Assembly (NCBI GenBank): GCA_030835065.1
Contig: JAUQWR010000276.1
Span: 1-11,207 of the forward strand
DNA from: Candidatus Kapaibacterium sp.
GTDB lineage: Bacteria > Bacteroidota > Ignavibacteria > Kapaibacteriales > UBA2268
DNA: 11,207 nucleotides
Direction: 5' to 3'
In this document: positions 1-5,757 of the stretch, piece by piece
Layout: each line of letters starts with the position of its first letter
Numbering within the stretch: position 1 is the stretch's first letter
Program-made: the position numbers and the translations under genes
The notes under the pieces: generated by a model
Databases searched by the model: none
What the model was told of the DNA's origin: nothing
The model's input: the letters and a program-made list of their open reading frames with translations, nothing else

Positions 1-114
1 TTTTGCAAAAATATTTTTTTTTATTTTCTTAAAAAATACTAATTTCGAGATACATTTATTGAGAGTACGTAAATAAATGAGTTGGGTGCCATAATAATTT
101 TTGATATTGCATAT

Positions 115-1065
115 ATGAGAACAATATTAATAACTGGAGCAGCTGGAAACTTAGGCGGTTTATTAGCCGAATATTTAATTGACTCTAATTTGCATTTGAA
201 TTTACTTACACACAAAAAGGATGTAGATCCTAAATTGAAAGGATTAAGCAATGTTAGTGTTTTTAAAGCTGATTTAGCAAATAAAGATACTTTAAGTATT
301 GCTCTAATGAATGTTGATACAATAGTTCATTTTGCAGGAGTTTTATTTAAAAGTAACCCAGAAAAATTCCTTCCTATAACAAATACAAAATATTTTAATA
401 ATCTTCTAGATGTTGCTATTAAATGCAATATAAAAAAGATTATTCTTATAAGTTTTCCTCATGTTGAAGGCGAAACCACGCCAGAAAATCCAGCACGAGG
501 AATACTAAATGGCAATCCAATCTCGGTTCATGCTACAACTAGACTTGAAGAAGAAAGATTATTGTTTGAGCAATGCGAAAAAAACAATATTGACGCTATT
601 TCTTTGCGATTAGGAATGGTATATGGGAAAGGTATATTAATGATTGATACAGCTAAATGGTTTGCTAAATATAAAATTTTAGGTATATGGAAAAAGCCCA
701 CATGGATACATTTAATATCTGTTATTGACTATTTGGAAGTTACAAAACAAGCAATTATTAAAGACGATATTAAAGGAATCTATCATGTCGGAGACGAAGG
801 CAAACAGACATTGCAAGAATTTTTAGATTCAGCATCAGAAAAATGGGGCTTTAGAAAACCTGTAAGAATGAATGTGAGGATTATATTATTTGTTGCAAAA
901 GTATTTGAGTTCGCTTCCAAGATTTTAGGAACAAGGAGTCCTTTGACGAGAGACTTTGTTAAAATTGGAATGGTATCATATTATGGAGACACGACTCGAA
1001 TGAGAAATGAATTATTAAAAGAATTGAAATATAAAACATTTAAAGAAGGAATAGAAACATTGTAA
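115..1065 (+). CDS. Extended SDR family NAD(P)-dependent epimerase/dehydratase-like protein with altered active site
   Basis: The 316-residue product has the Rossmann nucleotide-binding signature TGAAGNLGG (residues 7-15, GxxGxxG), an acidic residue in FKADL (D53), DTIVHFAG (68-75), and the LRLGMVYGKG segment (164-173) typical of extended SDRs such as GalE-like epimerases and dehydratases. It probably binds NAD(P) and a nucleotide-sugar or similar substrate in the cytoplasm; the substrate cannot be read from sequence. Where the family has the catalytic YxxxK, this protein has H139-A-T-T-R143, so it may be an atypical SDR or a non-catalytic binder. I chose the ATG at 115 because the glycine motif then starts seven residues in, as is usual; an in-frame TTG at 82 would add 11 unlikely residues. 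It is the only intact plus-strand gene and seems unrelated to the defence genes. The family is clear, the function is not. Confidence 0.9.
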   Translation: MRTILITGAAGNLGGLLAEYLIDSNLHLNLLTHKKDVDPKLKGLSNVSVFKADLANKDTLSIALMNVDTIVHFAGVLFKSNPEKFLPITNTKYFNNLLDVAIKCNIKKIILISFPHVEGETTPENPARGILNGNPISVHATTRLEEERLLFEQCEKNNIDAISLRLGMVYGKGILMIDTAKWFAKYKILGIWKKPTWIHLISVIDYLEVTKQAIIKDDIKGIYHVGDEGKQTLQEFLDSASEKWGFRKPVRMNVRIILFVAKVFEFASKILGTRSPLTRDFVKIGMVSYYGDTTRMRNELLKELKYKTFKEGIETL

Positions 1066-1344
1066 ATTACGGACATTGAATATCTCAATGACCTGCGTGC
1101 TGTCGCTAATAATTTTGGGAAGAATTGCCTCAAGCAAAGAGACTATTCTAAAAAGAATGGAGCGAAATACAGTTTAAATAGTGCAATAAAAAGATTTGGA
1201 GACTGGAACACTTTACTCAAAGAAGCAGGGTTAGAAGGCGAAAAAAGCCTAAAAGGAATGGAATATGGCGAGAAACAAATAAAGGATGAAGTTTTAATCG
1301 CTGACCTCCTGAGTTCCGCACCAGGACACCCAAAAAAGCATTAA
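1066..1344 (+). pseudogene. Fragment of an HNH-repeat (homing-endonuclease-associated repeat) protein
   Basis: The frame opening right after the SDR stop codon encodes one full repeat of the homing-endonuclease-associated type (Pfam HNH_repeat): EYLNDLRAVANNFGK, then QRDYSKKNGAKYS, then IKRFGDWNTLLKEAGL. The beginning of a second repeat follows (DEVLIADLL). Full proteins of this kind carry several such DNA-binding repeats, often with an HNH nuclease domain. There is no ATG, GTG or TTG start before the repeat, since the preceding codon is the SDR stop. At about 1309 the gene runs into the insertion sequence, which supplies the last dozen codons and the TAA at 1342-1344. It is therefore truncated at both ends and presumably dead. 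The family call rests on motif recognition by eye. Confidence 0.72.
1307..1321 (+). repeat. Left terminal inverted repeat of the IS
   Basis: TCCTGAGTTCCGCAC is the inverted partner of 2937-2951 with a single mismatch. It lies 20 bases beyond the transposase stop codon and coincides with the loss of similarity to the HNH-repeat protein, which is what an IS boundary should look like. The first two bases may belong to the flank. Confidence 0.82.
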
Positions 1345-2949
1345 AGTTCAAAAAGTCCAATTAAATACTTTTGTTGATTGTTTGTAATAATAATTTTTTC
1401 AATTTTTTCATTATTCAGAGGTGTTGTCATTTTTATTTGATAAATCGTTTTAGCAATTTCAATAGCTTTTTCAGGGCTAAGTATCGATTTTTTGACTTTT
1501 AATTGTCTTTCTAGTTCTTTATACAACTTATATGCTACAAATGATATACAAATATGCGCTTCAATTCTGTGTTTTAGTCGATGGTATATAGGTCTTATTT
1601 TTAAATCTGATTTTGATATTCTAAATGCTTTTTCTATCTTCCATAAATGCCCGTAATTGTCGATTATTTCTTCTTTTGAGAGTTTGGTATTTGTTATATA
1701 TCCTTTTAAACCATCCCATTTATTATCTTCCTCAAAGGCAAGGCGATTAATACTTACTTTTGTTTCTCCTTCAAGATTTAAATATTTGTTGTATCCTCGT
1801 TTATTTACATTTGATTTCGTTAAAATGCCACTTTTGATCTGCTTTTCTAAACGATTTAACCCTTTTTCTCTATTGGCTCTATCTTTTTTCGAACGTGAAT
1901 CAGAATAGCTTATTATTATTCTTGTATTTTCATTCTTTGAGATAATTGTACTTTCTCCATTCTTCAAATTTAATTGCATTATCTTTTGCTTTATTTCTTT
2001 ACTCTCATTCTTTATTCCTGCACCTAATATGTATTCATAACCCTGTTCTTGCAATATTTTTATATTGTCTTGTGATAATAAACCTGAATCTGCTATTATA
2101 ACTAATTTTTCCAATTTATACTTGTATTTGAAGCTTTCTATTACCGGCAACATTGTATGTCCTTCGAATTTATTCCCTTCAAAGATTTCATATGCTAAGG
2201 GATATCCATCTATACTTACCAGTAAGCCTAAGACTATTTGTGGATTTTGATGTTTACCTTCTTTTGAAAATCCTGTTTTACGTATTTCATCTTCTTTATC
2301 TATTTCAAAATATAATGTTGTTACATCATAAAATACTATATTTATTGTATTATTTAGAATTTTTAATGTATGATTGAAACTAATTTCTTGTACTTCTGTT
2401 TTTTGTTTATTATTTAATTTGTCTAAATATCTATATATTTTGTCAACATTAATTTCTATCGAGTGATATTTCATTATATAGTCGATTGTCTGTAGCTTGC
2501 TTACAGGATAGCATATTCTTGAAAATACTAAATGTCTGAAAAGTGGCTCTTTTAATTGTGAAAATCCTATCTCTTCAAAGATTTTACCCAATAGTAAGTC
2601 TGTGCCTATTACATTGATTTCACTTATTCTTTCTAAATAGTTTTCTATTTGTTGCTTTTCATTGGTAAAATCTAATGATATCTGAGATGTCTGTTCTTCA
2701 AGCCATTTTGCTGCTTTTTGTTTGTATTCCTTTATTTTGCTTAAATCTTCCGAACATCCAATCGTTTTTATTACCTTATATTTGCCGGTACTTTTATCTA
2801 TTATCTGAATACTTACTTTACCACTTTTATTTTTCTTTTCTCTTATAAACATTTTTCACCCCGGGACACCCAACTCAAAAATACAAATATAGTAATTATG
2901 CGGGTTTCCAAGCTTTTTTTTCTGCTTTTTCAAAAAGTGCGGAAGTCAG
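1309..2949 (-). mobile_element. IS1634-family (IS4-like) insertion sequence, complete
   Basis: About 1.64 kb contains one intact transposase gene bounded by imperfect terminal inverted repeats. The left end reads TCCTGAGTTCCGCAC (1307-1321). The right end, read inward on the minus strand, is TCCTGACTTCCGCAC (2951-2937), giving 14 of 15 matches. The exact outer base is uncertain by about two positions, because both flanks carry TC next to the CTGA end. The size fits the IS1634 family. No direct repeat is seen between the immediate flanks (GCTGACCTC on the left, GAAAAAGGGTG on the right), and each side holds a different truncated gene. The element thus looks functional by content but sits at a rearranged junction. 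Confidence 0.85.
1341..2852 (-). CDS. IS1634-family DDE transposase
   Basis: This 503-residue protein catalyses cut-and-paste movement of the surrounding element. The N-terminus (MFIREKKNKSGKVSIQII) is typical of IS1634-like transposases, followed by a variable DNA-binding region. The RNase H-like catalytic core gives D176 in IVFYDVTTLYFE, D255 in VIIADSGLLS and E407 in HLWKIEKAFR. The last sits in the Y-x3-W-x2-E-x2-F-R-x2-K arrangement characteristic of IS4-related enzymes. The frame is uninterrupted and all three acidic residues are present, so it may be active. The ATG at 2852 is preceded by GGGGTG at a plausible ribosome-binding distance. It is transcribed leftward, ending 20 bases before the left terminal repeat. 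Confidence 0.94.
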   Translation of the reverse strand: MFIREKKNKSGKVSIQIIDKSTGKYKVIKTIGCSEDLSKIKEYKQKAAKWLEEQTSQISLDFTNEKQQIENYLERISEINVIGTDLLLGKIFEEIGFSQLKEPLFRHLVFSRICYPVSKLQTIDYIMKYHSIEINVDKIYRYLDKLNNKQKTEVQEISFNHTLKILNNTINIVFYDVTTLYFEIDKEDEIRKTGFSKEGKHQNPQIVLGLLVSIDGYPLAYEIFEGNKFEGHTMLPVIESFKYKYKLEKLVIIADSGLLSQDNIKILQEQGYEYILGAGIKNESKEIKQKIMQLNLKNGESTIISKNENTRIIISYSDSRSKKDRANREKGLNRLEKQIKSGILTKSNVNKRGYNKYLNLEGETKVSINRLAFEEDNKWDGLKGYITNTKLSKEEIIDNYGHLWKIEKAFRISKSDLKIRPIYHRLKHRIEAHICISFVAYKLYKELERQLKVKKSILSPEKAIEIAKTIYQIKMTTPLNNEKIEKIIITNNQQKYLIGLFEL

Positions 2950-2951
2950 GA
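2937..2951 (-). repeat. Right terminal inverted repeat of the IS
   Basis: Read on the minus strand this is TCCTGACTTCCGCAC, matching the left end at 14 of 15 positions. It lies about 85 bases upstream of the transposase start. Just inside it is a 13-bp palindrome CTTTTTCAAAAAG (2925-2937). The repeat begins exactly where the Fic reading frame is broken. Confidence 0.82.
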
Positions 2952-3545
2952 AAAAGGGTGTATTGATTCAAATTGATAATGCATAACAGCCAATTTTATC
3001 AAAGGGTCAGTAAAACCATCATTGTTATTAATGTAATGTTCAAGGTTTGAAAGCAAATTCCTTAATACATTTTCTCCTTCGGGAGGAGTATAAATAATAT
3101 CCTGAGTTTTATCATTCATCAATTTCGTTCCCGGCAATTTTCTTATGCCTGCATCATTCTGCTCAAGTTCTTTTTGGATTTCGATGATAGTATTAGTTGT
3201 TATCAGCTTGTGTTTCAAAACGGATTCATGCCCCAACCATAAAGCTTGTCTATAATTTAAAACTTCTTTAGTTGCTTTATCAATCTTGCTTTTAGGCAAA
3301 GCAAGTGACTTGTATAATGCGTCATGTGTAGTTATGATATTCTCGATAGCAGAACTTTCCTTTGCTTCCTGCAGAGTTATAGTATTTAACAGTAGGGATT
3401 TATCAGGAAGCAACTCTGAATATCCCTTCAATTCAGCCAGAGCTTTGTGAGACTGAATAAGCTGTTACAAGATTGCCTGATTCTCCAACTCCGCTATTGG
3501 TGGGAGAAGAGGCAATTCGTTATATGGGATTTCGTGTTTTAACAT
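2946..3545 (-). pseudogene. Fic family protein, inactivated by a nonsense codon and IS truncation
   Basis: Fic proteins transfer AMP (or related groups) to target-protein hydroxyls. From the ATG at 3545 the frame reads MLKHEIPYNELPLLPP..., a typical Fic N-terminus. Codon 27 is TAA (3467-3465), where relatives usually have Lys or another residue in an AILxQLIxxHKALAEL context. Beyond it the frame continues with the inhibitory motif S64-xxx-E68-N69 (SSAIEN, class II Fic), IIYTPPEG, and finally HPFS (196-199). The catalytic loop should read HPFxDGNGR, but the IS end replaces everything after HPFS, so the catalytic Asp, Asn and Arg and the C-terminal half of a protein usually near 360-380 residues are missing. 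The ATG lies one base after the stop of the AbiTii gene, so fic was the last gene of that operon. Translation could restart at TTG 3431, but the product would still lack the active site. Confidence 0.9.
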
Positions 3546-3546
3546 A

Positions 3547-4455
3547 TTATTTGAATCCGTAATATTGACTTAATGAATTAGCAATTATGTTCGCAACAAC
3601 GTTAACACCAATATTATAAGCACCTTTAGCACCATTAGTTATTATTTTACCCATCCATTCAGATACTTTTATCCCAAATTTATCTTTGCTTTGTGGTATT
3701 CCATCTTGTTTTATTGCATTTTCTAATTCAAACAAATCACTTTCTTCTATACCATTATTTTTTAAATATAGTATCAAACTTTCAATATCATTTGTTGATA
3801 CATTGACTGTTGTTAATTGTGAAAAATTTGAACTGTTTATTGATAGATTTTGGATCGTTCCATAAAAATGTTGGTGAACAAGTTCATTTACCTTCTCAAG
3901 ATTATTCTGATTAGATACATCATCAACAACAATTTTTTCGTTTTGAATAGCTAAAATGAAGTCCAGAATAATTGTTTTAATTTTATCTATAACTGCTATT
4001 AATGCTGAAGTTGAAACTATTCTCCTTGAAGAAATACACTGCATGTCTTGATATACATTATTGCCTATTAAGATATTAAAATCCGGAGGAATACCCAAAT
4101 GTATTGAACCTGAATTATTATTCTCAGCCAAGTTATTTATTTCAGCAACACTATTAGTAAAATAAACATATCTGAAATCTTCCCTTAATGATTCTGGTAA
4201 ACACATTAGAGGTATAGGAGCATTATTAATTTGCCTTCCAAAGTATCCAACAAAATCACCCTGTAAAAGACATGGGATGATTCTGTACTCTGGCAAATTT
4301 TCTTTAGAGCTAAAACCATTTAACTCGCTATTAATCCACTTGTTAAAATCCACATTTTTTAAGTTGTTCGCCAATATTTTACATAATCGTAAAATATCAT
4401 TAATATTTCTATTTGAATCAACTATAAATTCTTGAATTTTCAATATCAGAGACAT
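3547..4455 (-). CDS. AbiTii-domain protein, putative abortive-infection effector
   Basis: The 302-residue protein carries the hallmark of the AbiTii domain: FNKWINSELNGF (37-48) followed by LPEYR (54-58), a beta-rich stretch, and a helix pair ALIAVIDKIKTIILDF (151-166) closing the domain near residue 175. A linker with NLSINSSNFSQLTTVNVS leads to a C-terminal part of about 80 residues. That part ends in a glycine/alanine-rich amphipathic or hydrophobic helix, GAKGAYNIGVNVVANIIANS (275-294), and QYYG. AbiTii is annotated as an abortive phage infection domain; its biochemical activity is not established to my knowledge. A strong GGAGG lies four bases before the ATG. The gene follows an HTH regulator and is followed after one base by fic, so it is the centre of a three-gene operon. 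The N-terminal family call is fairly secure; the C-terminal role is open. Confidence 0.8.
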   Translation of the reverse strand: MSLILKIQEFIVDSNRNINDILRLCKILANNLKNVDFNKWINSELNGFSSKENLPEYRIIPCLLQGDFVGYFGRQINNAPIPLMCLPESLREDFRYVYFTNSVAEINNLAENNNSGSIHLGIPPDFNILIGNNVYQDMQCISSRRIVSTSALIAVIDKIKTIILDFILAIQNEKIVVDDVSNQNNLEKVNELVHQHFYGTIQNLSINSSNFSQLTTVNVSTNDIESLILYLKNNGIEESDLFELENAIKQDGIPQSKDKFGIKVSEWMGKIITNGAKGAYNIGVNVVANIIANSLSQYYGFK

Positions 4456-4544
4456 AAGTCCTCCATATCAGAATTATTCTCAAATTTCATATTTTTTTTA
4501 CGCCTAAACACTGTATTTTGATTAATATCCTTATTAATTTCCAT
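4446..4544 (-). CDS. Possible 32-residue leader ORF between the regulator and AbiTii genes
   Basis: An ATG two bases after the stop of the HTH gene opens a frame of 32 codons (MEINKDINQNTVFRRKK..., ending MEDLCL). Its TGA at 4448-4446 overlaps the first ten bases of the AbiTii gene. It fills the whole 91-base gap and would couple translation from the regulator to AbiTii. The peptide is hydrophilic, resembles nothing I recognise, and has no clear ribosome-binding site. It may be a coupling leader, the residue of a longer gene, or chance. Confidence 0.25.
   Translation of the reverse strand: MEINKDINQNTVFRRKKNMKFENNSDMEDLCL
4460..4464 (-). promoter_or_regulatory. Strong ribosome-binding site for the AbiTii gene
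   Basis: On the minus strand GGAGG is followed by ACTT and the ATG at 4455. It fixes the start of the AbiTii protein and is one of the clearest Shine-Dalgarno sequences in the window. Confidence 0.7.
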
Positions 4545-4546
4545 TT

Positions 4547-4843
4547 TTAATTTATTTTCGGAACCAATTCAATTTTCAAATCCATTTCGAGAGCTTTGGC
4601 AACTTTATTCAGAAAAGTTAGTGCTGGAATTGACTTTTTTAGTTCCATTCTGGCTATTACAGACTGTGTTGTTCCAATCTTATCTGCAAGTTCCTGCTGA
4701 GAATAACCGTATTTTTGACGAATTTGGTACAATTGCAGAACAATCCTATTAGCCAAGTCCAAATTAGAATATGACTCAGTAACTGCTTTATTGTTAAGCT
4801 GATAGAGCTTGATTTGGTTGATTATTTTATCTGCTTTTTTCAT
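4547..4843 (-). CDS. XRE/HigA-like helix-turn-helix transcriptional regulator
   Basis: The 98-residue protein has an N-terminal helical extension followed by a Cro/C1-type helix-turn-helix, roughly residues 38-92. IRQKYGYSQQELADKIGTTQSVIARME (41-67) gives the two DNA-binding helices, and PALTFLNKVAKALEMDLKIEL closes the domain. This layout is that of HigA-type antitoxins and small phage-type repressors. No HigB-like toxin gene adjoins it. Instead it leads an operon with AbiTii and fic, so it most likely represses that operon or acts as its safety switch. The ATG at 4843 is the first possible start because an in-frame TGA lies four codons upstream. A perfect palindrome 39 bases upstream is a likely autoregulatory operator. 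Confidence 0.88.
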   Translation of the reverse strand: MKKADKIINQIKLYQLNNKAVTESYSNLDLANRIVLQLYQIRQKYGYSQQELADKIGTTQSVIARMELKKSIPALTFLNKVAKALEMDLKIELVPKIN

Positions 4844-5091
4844 CGTTTTCTCTCAATTGTTTACATTACCTCCCAATTTCAATAGCAATATTGCTATAAT
4901 TTACATGACTGCTAAGCCATTGTAATATCATTGCATTATGCCGATTTGCATGCCGAAATATTCTTTACAATATACACATTTTATGTTCATTTTTCTTTTG
5001 TATTTCATTATAAAACACACCATTCAACATTTATTTCAATGGACCTAAAGGTTGACATTAAATATCAATATTTACGCATGTTGTTTAATTT
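4844..5091. other. Intergenic control region between the metallopeptidase and the XRE operon
   Basis: These 248 bases hold the 16-bp palindrome, a GGGAGG sequence placed before a start-stop ATGTAA (4874-4861, minus), two direct copies of ATGCCGA twelve bases apart (4938-4944 and 4950-4956), and an AT-only dyad TAAATAT-CA-ATATTTA (5059-5074). It also holds a 26-codon minus-strand frame (5008-4928) with one CxxC motif. No convincing protein gene is seen. The dyad just beyond the metallopeptidase gene has no GC stem or T-run, so it is not a good terminator. Confidence 0.45.
4882..4897. promoter_or_regulatory. Perfect 16-bp palindrome, candidate operator of the XRE regulator
   Basis: ATAGCAATATTGCTAT is a perfect inverted repeat without a spacer, starting 39 bases upstream of the regulator start codon. 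Small XRE repressors bind such dyads as dimers, and the position is where a promoter-overlapping operator would be. Binding is an inference; no promoter elements can be assigned with certainty around it. Confidence 0.5.
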
Positions 5092-5757
5092 TTAGTAATC
5101 TAATAACTCTCCAAAATCTTTAAGCCATTCTTTTGCTTTTTGATAATTTGGCAATTGTATTGAAACAATATCCCAAAACTTTTTTGTGTGATTAGTTTCA
5201 ATCAAATGAGTCAGTTCGTGGACAACAATGTAATCAATCACAAAAGATGGTGCTTTTATCAATCTCCAATTGAAATTAATATTATTTTTGGGTGTACAAG
5301 AACCCCAACGGTACTTCATATCCGTAATCATTAAACTATTATACTGGACACCCAAATTCTCAGCAAAATATCTAATCTTAGGTCTGATTTTTTCTTCAGC
5401 CTTGCTACGATACCAACTTTGTAATAATTGTTCGGCTGATTTCAAAGATTTTTTTGAAATGAAAAACTTACTTTTAAAATAAATGCAATCACTCTCATCA
5501 TCAACTACTTCTAATTTATAATGACGTCCTAAATAGTAAACGGAACTCCCATTGATGAATTCTTTCGTTTGCTTTTCTTTATATTTTTGAGAATGATTCA
5601 ACTTATTATAGAGCCAGAGCCTTTTCTGATTGACACATTTATCAATATATTCAATACTTGCATTTGGAGGAGCTTTAACAATAATTGTTTTGTCCCTCTC
5701 TACCGAAATAGTGATATTCTTTCTTTTACGATATTCTATTTTATATGTTATATCCAT
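5092..5757 (-). CDS. YgjP-type M48-like zinc metallopeptidase
   Basis: The 221-residue protein belongs to the YgjP-like metallopeptidase family (formerly DUF45). Its C-terminal half has the full family signature: KYRWGSCTPKNNINFNWRLI (148-167), then the zinc site HELTH (H180, E181, H184) with a third ligand H190 in NHTKKFW, then LPNYQKAKEWL. All metal ligands are present and no signal peptide is seen, so it should be a soluble cytoplasmic zinc hydrolase. The ATG at 5757 shares its A with the hsdR stop (TAATG), implying translational coupling. Genes of this family often sit beside hsdR in type I restriction loci, but their role there is not settled; processing or turnover of restriction subunits is only a guess. 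Confidence 0.92.
   Translation of the reverse strand: MDITYKIEYRKRKNITISVERDKTIIVKAPPNASIEYIDKCVNQKRLWLYNKLNHSQKYKEKQTKEFINGSSVYYLGRHYKLEVVDDESDCIYFKSKFFISKKSLKSAEQLLQSWYRSKAEEKIRPKIRYFAENLGVQYNSLMITDMKYRWGSCTPKNNINFNWRLIKAPSFVIDYIVVHELTHLIETNHTKKFWDIVSIQLPNYQKAKEWLKDFGELLDY

Noticed and set aside
80..90. GAGTTGGGTGCC-like sequence resembling the minus-strand sequence near 2864-2880 inside the IS.
   Set aside because: The match is about 12 bases with an indel, and no IS structure exists here. It is probably chance.
39..251. Minus-strand frame of 70 codons overlapping the start of the SDR gene.
   Set aside because: It is antisense to a well-supported gene and has no motif or ribosome-binding site.
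1076..1090. Small hairpin ATTGA-ATATC-TCAAT after the SDR gene as a terminator.
   Set aside because: The stem has only five AT-rich pairs with no T-run, and it lies within the HNH-repeat coding remnant.
1657..2377. Plus-strand open frames inside the transposase gene and similar frames inside the metallopeptidase, hsdR and DUF262 genes.
   Set aside because: They are antisense or alternative-frame shadows of genes with clear domain motifs, and their translations have no recognisable features.
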